Positions 25,716-32,924 of a stretch of DNA of 64,000 bases are shown here, piece by piece; position 1 is the stretch's first letter; the number at the start of each line of letters is the position of its first letter. A program made the translations under genes and the position numbers. The DNA comes from Streptomyces sp. CGMCC 4.7035 (lineage in GTDB: Bacteria > Actinomycetota > Actinomycetes > Streptomycetales > Streptomycetaceae). Location of the stretch: NCBI RefSeq assembly GCF_031583065.1, contig NZ_CP134053.1:1674001-1738000 (forward strand). The letters are read 5' to 3'. The notes beneath the pieces are model-generated. The model searched no databases. It was not told where the DNA came from and worked only from the letters and a program-made list of their open reading frames with translations.

Positions 25716-26486
25716 ATGAAGATCGACTGGGACCGGCGTACCTGCGCGCGCCGAGGACATGTGACGTACGCGCCGGACGACCCCCGGCTGCGGGTGCGGC
25801 TGCACGCCCAGACCGCGCTCGGGGACGTGTGGCGGTGCCTGCGCTGCGGCGATTTCGTGCTCGGCGAGCCGCACGGCTCGGGACCGGCCGCCGAGGCGCC
25901 GCTCGTGCCGCGCGGCAAGGTGCTGCGCGACCTGTTCATCCTGCGCTTCCTGGCGCTCGAGCGGGCCGTGCGCGGCGTGTTCATCGTGCTGGTCGCGGTC
26001 GCCGTGTGGAAGTTCAGCAACAGCCAGGACGCGGTGCGGCGGCTCTTCAACGAGTACCTGGACGTCTTCCGGCCGGTCTTCAGGCACTTCCACTACGACC
26101 TCGACCACTCGCCCGTGGTCGGCACCATCCAGAAGACGTTCGGCTACAAGCACTCCACGCTGCTCCTGGTCGCCGCGCTGCTGCTGGTGTACGCGCTGAT
26201 CGAGCTGATCGAGGCGGTCGGCCTCTGGTACGCCAAGCGCTGGGCTGAGTACCTGACGGTCGTCGCGACCGCCGCCTTCCTCCCGTTGGAGGTCTACGAG
26301 CTCACCGAGCACGTCAGCTGGCTGAAGATCGCCACCCTCGTCCTGAACATCCTCGCGGTCCTCTACATCGCCATCGCCAAGCGGCTGTTCGGGCTGCGCG
26401 GCGGCCGGAAGGCGTTCGACGAGGAGCGGCGCAGCGCGTCGCTGCTGGAGGTGGAGGAGTCGGCGGGGGTCGTCGTCACCTCCTGA
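25716..26486 (+). CDS. DUF2127 family membrane protein
   Basis: This 256-residue protein has an N-terminal soluble part with a CxxC pair (WRCLRCGDF) resembling half a zinc ribbon. Membrane helices follow at about 75-100, 145-170, 185-205 and 210-230. The core matches DUF2127, of unknown function. The ATG at 25716 follows GGAAGGCACGGGGG. It converges on the aldo/keto reductase gene. Confidence 0.78.
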   Translation: MKIDWDRRTCARRGHVTYAPDDPRLRVRLHAQTALGDVWRCLRCGDFVLGEPHGSGPAAEAPLVPRGKVLRDLFILRFLALERAVRGVFIVLVAVAVWKFSNSQDAVRRLFNEYLDVFRPVFRHFHYDLDHSPVVGTIQKTFGYKHSTLLLVAALLLVYALIELIEAVGLWYAKRWAEYLTVVATAAFLPLEVYELTEHVSWLKIATLVLNILAVLYIAIAKRLFGLRGGRKAFDEERRSASLLEVEESAGVVVTS

Positions 26487-26648
26487 ACCGCACGGGCCCG
26501 AGCGGGCCCGCCGCCCATGCCTCTGGGCTCGGCGTGCTGCTCGCCGGGGTGCTGGGTGCCGTTGTCGTGTACGCCACCGTGCCGGATGGACGCTGTCGAA
26601 CACTTGCCCAGTGCTCCATCCTGCGGACGGCGATCGGCGCCGTCCGCT

Positions 26649-27533
26649 TCAGGCCACGGCGATGTTCAGACGCTCCCATTCCCCGGCCGTCAGCTCCAGG
26701 TCCGCCGCCCCCGCAGAGTCCCTGATCGTCTCCGGGCGGCTCGCGCCCGGGATCGGGATCACCGTCGGTGACAGCGACAACAGCCAGGCCAGACATACCT
26801 GTTGCGGGCTCGCTCCGCGCTCCCGCGCGATCTCGTGGAACACCGGAAAGCGCGCGGAGGCCGGCCGCGACGGGCCGTCCAGGGAGCTGCGGGAGAGACC
26901 GCCCAGCGGGCTCCACGGCAGGAACGCAAGGCCCAGCTCGGCACAGAGCCGCAGCTCGGGGTCGCTGTCGCGGACCGCGGGGGAGTAGCGGTTCTGGACC
27001 GACACCAGGCGCTCGCCCAGGATCTCGCGCGCCCGGCGGATCTGGTCCGTCGTCGCGTTGGAGATGCCGATCAGGCGGACCTTCCCCTCGTCGGCGAGGT
27101 CGAGCAGCGCGCCGAGCGAGTCCTCGTACGGCACCTCCGGGTCCGGCTTGTGCAGCTGATACAGGCCGATCGCCTCGACGCCCAGCCGCTTCAGGGACGC
27201 CTCCGCGGCCGCCCGCAGATGGCGTGGCGTGCCCGTCACGGTCCAGCTGCCGTCCGCCGGTCGCCCGCGGCCGCCCTTCGTGGCGACCAGGACGTCCGCG
27301 GTGTCCCCGCCGTAGGTGGCGAGGGCGCGGGCGAGCAGCCGTTCGTTGTGGCCGGGTTCGGCGCCCGGGAGATGGTACGAGTCGGCCGTGTCCAGGAGGG
27401 TCACCCCGGAGTCGAGTGCCGCGTGCACGGTCGCGATGGCGCGGGCTTCGTCCGGGCGGCCCTCGATGGACAGGGGCATCGCGCCGAGCCCGACGGCGCT
27501 CACGCGCAGCTTGCCGAGTGTCCGATTCCGCAC
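26649..27533 (-). CDS. Aldo/keto reductase
   Basis: This 294-residue NADPH-dependent oxidoreductase of the AKR family has a TIM-barrel pattern. The catalytic tetrad is visible: Asp and Tyr in LLDTADSYHLPG, Lys in LVATKGG and His in LYQLHKPD. The cofactor-binding end is IPIPGASRPETIRDS. The start is a GTG one base after the stop of the upstream SDR gene, so the two form a coupled operon. The substrate is unknown. Confidence 0.92.
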   Translation of the reverse strand: MRNRTLGKLRVSAVGLGAMPLSIEGRPDEARAIATVHAALDSGVTLLDTADSYHLPGAEPGHNERLLARALATYGGDTADVLVATKGGRGRPADGSWTVTGTPRHLRAAAEASLKRLGVEAIGLYQLHKPDPEVPYEDSLGALLDLADEGKVRLIGISNATTDQIRRAREILGERLVSVQNRYSPAVRDSDPELRLCAELGLAFLPWSPLGGLSRSSLDGPSRPASARFPVFHEIARERGASPQQVCLAWLLSLSPTVIPIPGASRPETIRDSAGAADLELTAGEWERLNIAVA

Positions 27534-27534
27534 C

Positions 27535-28437
27535 TCAGTTCCCCTTCCCGAGCGTCTCCGCCACCGCCCGCGGCAGCCATTCCTTCGTGTGCCCGAAGGC
27601 GAAACCGAGCGCCGTGGCCCGGGAGTTGTCCATCCCGTACGAGCGGGTGAAGGAGAACGGCGAGACCTCGCCGACCTGCACGCGCCGGAAGACGGTCTTC
27701 GCGTCCGGGATCCGTGCCGCCACCGCCTCGCACAGTTCCTCGGTGGTGAGCATCCCGTGGGACGCCGCGTTCACCGGCCCGGTGAAGTCCTGGCCGGCCG
27801 CCCATGCCAGGAAGTCGGCGATCTCCTCGACGTGGATGTACGTCGCCGGGTGGTTCCGGGTGGGTACGAGGACCGGGGCGCCGGTGCGGATCCGGGACGC
27901 GTAGTGGTCGAGGCGGCCCGTGAAGTCGTCGGTACCGCCCAGCACATGGGCGACGCGTACGGCGGTGTACGGGAACGCCGGGTCGGCCGCCAGCACCGCT
28001 TCGGCCTGGCGCTTGCCCTCGCCGTAGTGCGCTTCCAGGAACTCCTCGTCGTCCCAGGGGAGTTCGAGATCCACCGGGACCGTACGCGGGTCGACGGCGT
28101 CCTCGCGCACCGGCGCGAGCGAGTCCTCGTACTCGTACACCTCGACCGTCGACGTCATCACATAGCGGCGGGTGCGGCCGGCGAAGACGCGGCGGGCGAC
28201 GGCCGCCTGGCGCGGGGTGTAGCAGACCTGGTCGACGACGACATCGAAGGTGCGCGAGCCCAGCGCTTTCAGCAGGGATTCCTCGTCGTCGCGGTCGGCG
28301 ACGAGATGCACCGCGCCCGCGGGCGGCGGGGACGAGCCGCGATTGACGACGGTCACGCGGTCACCGGCGGCGATGAGCCGGGCGATCAGGCGTTTCCCGA
28401 AATAGCGGTTGCCGCCGATGACACATACTTCGCGCAC
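27535..28437 (-). CDS. NAD-dependent epimerase/dehydratase-like SDR
   Basis: This 300-residue extended short-chain dehydrogenase/reductase has the N-terminal Rossmann motif VIGGNRYFGKRL (GGNxxFG variant) and VVNRGSS after strand two. The active site is marked by TSTVEVY and the YxxxK motif in HYGEGKRQAE. The GTG at 28437 is chosen for GGGGGAGGA seven bases upstream and because it starts at the Rossmann strand; the longer frame runs through the G-rich repeats. It is similar to atypical NAD-epimerases whose substrates are often unknown. It forms an operon with the AKR. Confidence 0.87.
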   Translation of the reverse strand: MREVCVIGGNRYFGKRLIARLIAAGDRVTVVNRGSSPPPAGAVHLVADRDDEESLLKALGSRTFDVVVDQVCYTPRQAAVARRVFAGRTRRYVMTSTVEVYEYEDSLAPVREDAVDPRTVPVDLELPWDDEEFLEAHYGEGKRQAEAVLAADPAFPYTAVRVAHVLGGTDDFTGRLDHYASRIRTGAPVLVPTRNHPATYIHVEEIADFLAWAAGQDFTGPVNAASHGMLTTEELCEAVAARIPDAKTVFRRVQVGEVSPFSFTRSYGMDNSRATALGFAFGHTKEWLPRAVAETLGKGN

Positions 28438-28474
28438 GGTGGTTCCTCCCCCGAATTCAGTGGGCGTTGAGCTA

Positions 28475-28541
28475 TTGGGTGTTGGGGCTTGGGGCTTGGG
28501 GCTTGGGTCTTGGGTCTTGGGTCCTGGGTGTTGGCCGTTGG
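28475..28541. repeat. Heptameric G-run tandem repeat with quadruplex potential
   Basis: Repeats of TTGGGGC and TTGGGTC (about nine G-tracts of three or four) lie between the divergent SDR and Lrp genes. Spacing of three to four bases between G-tracts is ideal for a G-quadruplex on the plus strand. They may act on either promoter. Confidence 0.75.
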
Positions 28542-28593
28542 GCTTCGCGGCCATAATTCTCGTGGCGGGACAGCGAGTTCTGAAGGGGGAAGC

Positions 28594-29109
28594 ATGGGAG
28601 ATCCGGTCGCGGCACCGAAAGAACCACGGCATCTGCGGGCTGCCACCAACGAAACGTCGGTGGCCTTCGACGCGCTGGATCGGCAGATCCTCCAGCAGTT
28701 GCAGTCCGACGGCCGGATCAAGCTCAGCGAGCTGGGGCGGAGGGTGCGGCTCAGCCCGGCCGCGGTCACCGAGCGCGTACGGCGGCTGGAGGCCGCGGGC
28801 GCCATCGCCGGGTACGGCGCCCATGTCGTCCCCGCCCGGCTCGGCTACGGCATCCAGGCCTTCATCCGGGTCAACCCGCACGGCGGCTACACCCTCAAAC
28901 ACCCGCGCACCCTGGAGCTGATCGACCGCCCCGAGATCATCGAGGTCCACCACGTGGTCGGCGAGGACTGCTGGATCCTCAAGGTCGCCGTCGAGGACAC
29001 CGTGCACCTGGAGGAGGTCCTGGAGCAGACCTCGGCCCTGGGCCGTACGACGACGTCGATCGTGCTGTCCTCGCCGGTGGAGCGGAAGCCGCTGCTGCCG
29101 CCCGGCTGA
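28594..29109 (+). CDS. Lrp/AsnC-family transcriptional regulator
   Basis: This 171-residue protein has an N-terminal AsnC HTH (about 25-85, ALDRQILQQLQSDGRIKLSE and LSPAAVTERVRRLEAAGAI) and a C-terminal RAM ligand-binding domain (about 95-160, HHVVGEDCWILKVAVEDT). Length is usual for the family. AAGGGGGA lies upstream of the ATG. It is divergent from the SDR-AKR operon and may regulate it or itself. The ligand is probably an amino acid, by family. Confidence 0.93.
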   Translation: MGDPVAAPKEPRHLRAATNETSVAFDALDRQILQQLQSDGRIKLSELGRRVRLSPAAVTERVRRLEAAGAIAGYGAHVVPARLGYGIQAFIRVNPHGGYTLKHPRTLELIDRPEIIEVHHVVGEDCWILKVAVEDTVHLEEVLEQTSALGRTTTSIVLSSPVERKPLLPPG

Positions 29110-29114
29110 CAGTG

Positions 29115-29145
29115 TTGCCCTGACGTCGGCGTCAAGGATTACGGT
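29115..29145 (+). promoter_or_regulatory. MerR-type promoter with 19-bp spacer
   Basis: TTGCCC (29115-29120) and TACGGT (29140-29145) are 19 bases apart. The spacer region carries the dyad CCTGACG-N4-CGTCAAGG. An over-long spacer with a central dyad is the hallmark of MerR-activated promoters. The predicted transcript start falls at or near the ATG at 29152, so the mRNA may be leaderless. Confidence 0.7.
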
Positions 29146-29151
29146 CGGGCC

Positions 29152-29580
29152 ATGCGAATCGGCGAGCTGGCGGCGCGGGCCGGGACCACCACGCGGACCC
29201 TGCGGTACTACGAGTCGCGGGGGCTGCTGCGCGCGCGGCGCACCGGCAACGGGTACCGGACGTACGACGAGCACGACCTGAAGCTGCTGCGGCAGATCAG
29301 GACGCTGCAGGACTTCGGGTTCGACCTGGAGGAGACGCGGCCCTTCGTGGAGTGTCTGCGGGCCGGGCACCCGGAGGGCGACTCGTGCCCGGCGTCGCTC
29401 GCGGTCTACCGGCGCAAGCTGGACGAACTCGAGGCGCTGATCGGTGAGTTGCAGGCGGTGCGGGTGAAGGTCGGCGAGCAGCTGGCGAGGGCGGAGCAGG
29501 CGCGGCAGGCGCTGGCGGCCGAGGCGGCGGTTCCGGGCGGTCCGGAACCGGTGTGCGAACTGGGAGGGCGGCAACGGTGA
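29152..29580 (+). CDS. MerR-family regulator paired with thioredoxin
   Basis: This 142-residue MerR protein has the winged HTH at about 1-70 (MRIGELAARAGTTTRTLRYY) and a dimerisation coiled coil at about 80-125. Cysteines occur in FVECLRAGHPEGDSCPAS and near the end in PVCELGG. With a thioredoxin gene coupled downstream, a redox-sensing role is possible, but the ligand is unproven. The promoter has the family's long spacer. Its TGA overlaps the thioredoxin GTG. Confidence 0.92.
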   Translation: MRIGELAARAGTTTRTLRYYESRGLLRARRTGNGYRTYDEHDLKLLRQIRTLQDFGFDLEETRPFVECLRAGHPEGDSCPASLAVYRRKLDELEALIGELQAVRVKVGEQLARAEQARQALAAEAAVPGGPEPVCELGGRQR

Positions 29581-29909
29581 TCAGGGCGGCAGGTGTGGCC
29601 GAGGTGACGGACGCGGACTTCGGGACGGAGGTGATCGGGGCGGAGCTGCCCGTACTGGTGGAGTTCACCGCCGACTGGTGCCCGCCGTGCCGGCAGATGG
29701 GGCCGGTGCTCAGTGCGCTCGCGGCCGAGGAGGAGGGCCGGCTCAAGGTGGTCCAGCTGGACGTGGACACCAATCCGGCGACGACGAACGCGTACAAGGT
29801 GCTGTCGATGCCGACGTTCATGGTCTTCCGCGGCGGTGAGCCCGTGAAGGCGATGGTGGGGGCGCGCCCCAAGCGGCGGCTGCTGGAGGAGCTGGCCGAC
29901 GTCCTCTGA
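29577..29909 (+). CDS. Thioredoxin
   Basis: This 110-residue classical thioredoxin has the variant active site WCPPC and the cis-proline MPTF. It reduces protein disulphides. Family length is normal once the GTG at 29577, overlapping the merR stop (GTGA) with GGGAGGG eight bases before, is used. Co-transcription with merR suggests redox- or drug-inducible expression. A strong terminator follows. Confidence 0.93.
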   Translation: MIRAAGVAEVTDADFGTEVIGAELPVLVEFTADWCPPCRQMGPVLSALAAEEEGRLKVVQLDVDTNPATTNAYKVLSMPTFMVFRGGEPVKAMVGARPKRRLLEELADVL

Positions 29910-29935
29910 TTCCCCCGCATAGCCCGCATACGAAG

Positions 29936-29969
29936 AAATCCCCCGAGTGATTGCGCTCGGGGGATTTTT
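29936..29969 (+). terminator. Rho-independent terminator after thioredoxin gene
   Basis: AAATCCCCCGAG and CTCGGGGGATTT form a 12-bp stem around TGATTGCG, followed directly by TT. Confidence 0.92.
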
Positions 29970-29989
29970 CTGCGTATATTCAATGGTTC

Positions 29990-30024
29990 GCGACTTGGAT
30001 TGGCCAGGTCAATCGACAAGTCGC
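29990..30024. promoter_or_regulatory. Extended hairpin or dyad in the HelD leader
   Basis: GCGACTTG (29990-29997) pairs with CAAGTCGC (30017-30024), and inside it GATTG pairs with CAATC, giving 13 pairs with one 2-base bulge. It lies 43-77 bases upstream of the helicase start. Some HelD-type genes have inducible upstream elements, but this does not match the rifamycin-associated element I know. Confidence 0.5.
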
Positions 30025-30066
30025 GGAGAAGTTCAGTGAGCACAGTATATCCGGGCGGGAGCGGAA

Positions 30067-32325
30067 TTGTCAAACACCGAATTTCCGGACGATGAATTGC
30101 GGCACGAGCAGGAATTCATCGACGGGCTGTACGCGCGCGTGGACGCGCTGCGCGGCGACACCGAGACCTCCGTCGCGGACGCGCTCGCGCAGGGTGACAA
30201 GCCCATGCAGGCCCGGCTGGAGCGGGACATCCTCGTCGCCGAGCGCTCCGGGCTGCTCGCGGCGCTGGACGCCGTGGACGGTTCGCTGTGCTTCGGCCGT
30301 ATCGACCTCACCTCCGGGGTCAGCCACCACATCGGCCGCATCGGGCTGCGCGCGGACGACGCGGACCGCACCCCGGTCCTGATCGACTGGCGGGCCGACG
30401 TCGCCCGCCCCTTCTACCTGGCCACCGGGCACACCCCGATGGGTCTGCGCAGGCGCAGGCACATCTCCACCGACGGACGCCGGGTCACGGCCCTACAGGA
30501 CGAGTTCCTCGACGTCGGTGACCGCGAACGCACCGGCCACGAGGACCCGGCCGGGGACGACGTGCTGCTGGCCGCGCTCAATTCGGCCCGCACCGGCCGG
30601 ATGAGCGACATCGTGCAGACCATCCAGGCCGACCAGGACCGCATCATCCGCGCGCCGCACCGGGGCGTGCTGGTGGTGGAGGGCGGCCCGGGCACCGGCA
30701 AGACGGCCGTGGCCCTGCACCGGGCGGCGTATCTCCTCTACGAATACCGGGAGCTGCTCGCCCGCCGAGCCGTCCTCATCGTCGGCCCGAACCCGGCGTT
30801 CCTCGGCTACATCGGCGAGGTGCTGCCCTCGCTCGGAGAAACGGGCGTGCTGCTGGCCACGATCGGGGAGCTGTTCCCCGGGGTGAAGGCGACCGCGACC
30901 GACAGGCCCGAGGTGGCGGCGGTGAAGGGCCGCGCCGACATGGCGGACGTGCTCGCCCGCGTCGTACGCGACCGGCAGTCGCTGCCCGACCCGGTGATCG
31001 CCATCGAGCACGACCGGGACGTCCTGCTGCTCGACGACGGGCTCGTGAACGTCGCCCGCGAGCGCACCCGCGCGGCGAAACTGCCGCACAACGTGGCGCG
31101 CGAGTACTTCGAGGGTCACATCCTGAACACGCTGACGGACATGGTCGCCGAGCGGATCGGCACCGACCCCTACGACGGCTCGAACCTCCTCGACGCGAGC
31201 GACGTCACCCAGATCCGCGACGAGCTGGCCGAGAACCCCGAAGTCTGGTCGGCGATCGACCAGTTGTGGCCCCGGCTGACCCCGCAGCGGCTGGTCGCGG
31301 ACTTCCTCGCCGACCCGGAGGGGTACCTGTCCGACGAGGACGCGGCCGCCGTCCGCCGCCCGGTCACGCGCGCGTGGACCACGGCCGACGTGCCGCTGCT
31401 CGACGAGGCGGCCGAACTGCTCGGCGAGGACGACCGGGCCGCGCGCGCCCGCGCCGAACGCGAGCGCGAGGCGCAGGTGTCGTACGCGCAGGGCGTGCTG
31501 GACGTGTCGTTCGCGTCCCGGACGTACGAGTTCGAGGACAAGGAGGACGGTGATCCCGACGCCTCCGAGGTCCTGTCCGCGCACGACATCATCGACGCGG
31601 AGCGGTTCGCCGAGCGGCAGGAGGAGGACGACCACCGCAGCGCCGCGGAGCGGGCCGCGGCCGACCGTACCTGGGCGTTCGGGCATATCGTCGTCGACGA
31701 GGCGCAGGAACTGTCACCGATGGCGTGGCGGCTGCTGATGCGGCGCAGCCCGACCCGCTCGATGACGCTGGTCGGGGATCCGGCGCAGACCGCCGAGGCG
31801 GCGGGCGTCGGCTCGTGGTCCCAGATCCTGGCGCCGTACGTCGAGGACCGCTGGGAGCACACGCGCCTCGGTGTCAACTACCGCACCCCGTCCGAGATCA
31901 TGGACCTGGCGGCGGCGGTCGTCCGGGCCGAGAACCCGGACTTCGAGCCGCCGAGTTCGGTGCGGTCCACGGGGGTACGGCCGTGGGTGCGCCGTGCGGA
32001 CGGAGACCTGCGGGACGCGGTGGCGAAGGCGGCGGCCGAACTGACGCCCACGGAGGGGCGGCTGGCGGTCATCGCGCCGCGCGAGCTGCACCGGTCGCTG
32101 GCGGCGCGGCTGGACGGAGTGACGGCGGGTGGGGAACCGGACCTGACGCGGACCGTCGTGCTGCTCGACCCGCGTCAGTCCAAGGGGCTGGAGTTCGACT
32201 CCGTGCTGGTGGTGGAGCCCAGGCGCTACGGCACGAGTGATCTGTACGTGGCGTTGACGCGGGCTACCCAGCGGTTGGGGGTGCTGTACAGCGGGGAGCT
32301 GCCGGCGGCGTTGGAACGGTACTGA
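30067..32325 (+). CDS. HelD-like superfamily 1 helicase/ATPase
   Basis: This 752-residue protein starts at a rare TTG with GGGAGCGGA upstream. An N-terminal coiled coil (about 1-60) is followed by the HelD-specific domain and the Walker A motif VEGGPGTGKTAVALHRAAYL (about 205-222). A long insertion follows, then the Walker B motif HIVVDEAQELSPMAWRLL (about 540-555) and C-terminal helicase motifs (LDPRQSKGLEFDSVLVVE and VALTRATQRL). HelD-type proteins bind RNA polymerase and recycle stalled or drug-blocked complexes. Some Streptomyces members confer rifamycin tolerance; whether this one does cannot be read. Confidence 0.88.
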   Translation: MSNTEFPDDELRHEQEFIDGLYARVDALRGDTETSVADALAQGDKPMQARLERDILVAERSGLLAALDAVDGSLCFGRIDLTSGVSHHIGRIGLRADDADRTPVLIDWRADVARPFYLATGHTPMGLRRRRHISTDGRRVTALQDEFLDVGDRERTGHEDPAGDDVLLAALNSARTGRMSDIVQTIQADQDRIIRAPHRGVLVVEGGPGTGKTAVALHRAAYLLYEYRELLARRAVLIVGPNPAFLGYIGEVLPSLGETGVLLATIGELFPGVKATATDRPEVAAVKGRADMADVLARVVRDRQSLPDPVIAIEHDRDVLLLDDGLVNVARERTRAAKLPHNVAREYFEGHILNTLTDMVAERIGTDPYDGSNLLDASDVTQIRDELAENPEVWSAIDQLWPRLTPQRLVADFLADPEGYLSDEDAAAVRRPVTRAWTTADVPLLDEAAELLGEDDRAARARAEREREAQVSYAQGVLDVSFASRTYEFEDKEDGDPDASEVLSAHDIIDAERFAERQEEDDHRSAAERAAADRTWAFGHIVVDEAQELSPMAWRLLMRRSPTRSMTLVGDPAQTAEAAGVGSWSQILAPYVEDRWEHTRLGVNYRTPSEIMDLAAAVVRAENPDFEPPSSVRSTGVRPWVRRADGDLRDAVAKAAAELTPTEGRLAVIAPRELHRSLAARLDGVTAGGEPDLTRTVVLLDPRQSKGLEFDSVLVVEPRRYGTSDLYVALTRATQRLGVLYSGELPAALERY

Positions 32326-32401
32326 ATTCCGCCCCCGCCGCCCTTACCCGTTCCATCCCAGGGGCTCCGCCCCTTCGACATTTGCCGGACGGGTGGGACT
32401 T

Positions 32402-32454
32402 GCCGGACGGGCTGATTGGTCAGCCCGTCCGGCGATTGACGGCGTGGCCGTCAA
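32402..32454. terminator. Tandem terminators between convergent genes
   Basis: GCCGGACGGGCTGA pairs perfectly with TCAGCCCGTCCGGC around TTGG (32402-32433). A second stem, TTGACGGC-GTG-GCCGTCAA, follows at 32436-32454. They separate the helicase gene from the converging lipoprotein gene. Confidence 0.8.
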
Positions 32455-32470
32455 GGCCGACAGCGGGGGG

Positions 32471-32923
32471 TCACTTTCCCTGGAGGCTCATTCCCTTCGG
32501 TGAGGTGAGCCCCTTCTCGGGGTCGGCCCGGAAAGCCGCTGTCCACGCCGTGGGCGCGCAGGAGGCACCGTTGGGGTGCTGCTCCGTCAGCCGCGCCCGG
32601 CGGCTGTCCTCGACCACGATCCGGCCGTCCTTCTTCGATGTCACCCTCAGGCGCACCGGCACCGTGGTGGCGCCGACGTCCTTCGGGAGCCGTACCGACA
32701 CCTGGGCGATCGGGTCGCCGGGGCTGCCGGACGCCATCTCCTTGCAGGTGCCGTCCACGCACAGCCGGATCGTCGCCGCGTCCTGGTCCCCGAAGTCGGC
32801 AGGCCGCCACACGACCGCGACCCCGGAGTCCATGTCCGCCTCGGTGCACGACGCGCCCCGGTCGAGGACCGAGCAGCCCGTCAGGGCCGCCGCCGTGCAC
32901 AGAACAAGGAAGATGCGCCGCAT
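32471..32923 (-). CDS. Small secreted lipoprotein downstream of S1 protease
   Basis: This 150-residue protein has a lipoprotein signal peptide with lipobox LTGC (Cys17) and a beta-rich mature domain with further cysteines (SCTEADM, RLCVDGTCKEM, GASCAPT) likely to form disulphides. No family is recognised. Its ATG lies one base after the protease TGA, so they are coupled. A membrane-anchored partner or inhibitor of the protease is a reasonable inference, not shown. Confidence 0.78.
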   Translation of the reverse strand: MRRIFLVLCTAAALTGCSVLDRGASCTEADMDSGVAVVWRPADFGDQDAATIRLCVDGTCKEMASGSPGDPIAQVSVRLPKDVGATTVPVRLRVTSKKDGRIVVEDSRRARLTEQHPNGASCAPTAWTAAFRADPEKGLTSPKGMSLQGK

Positions 32924-32924
32924 A

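Noticed and set aside
26534..26725. Short hydrophobic frame after the DUF2127 gene
   Set aside because: No ribosome binding site, and it overlaps the aldo/keto reductase end; not supported as a gene.
28441..29574. Upstream extension of the SDR frame
   Set aside because: It crosses the G-run repeat and two genes on the other strand; the GTG at 28437 fits the Rossmann start.
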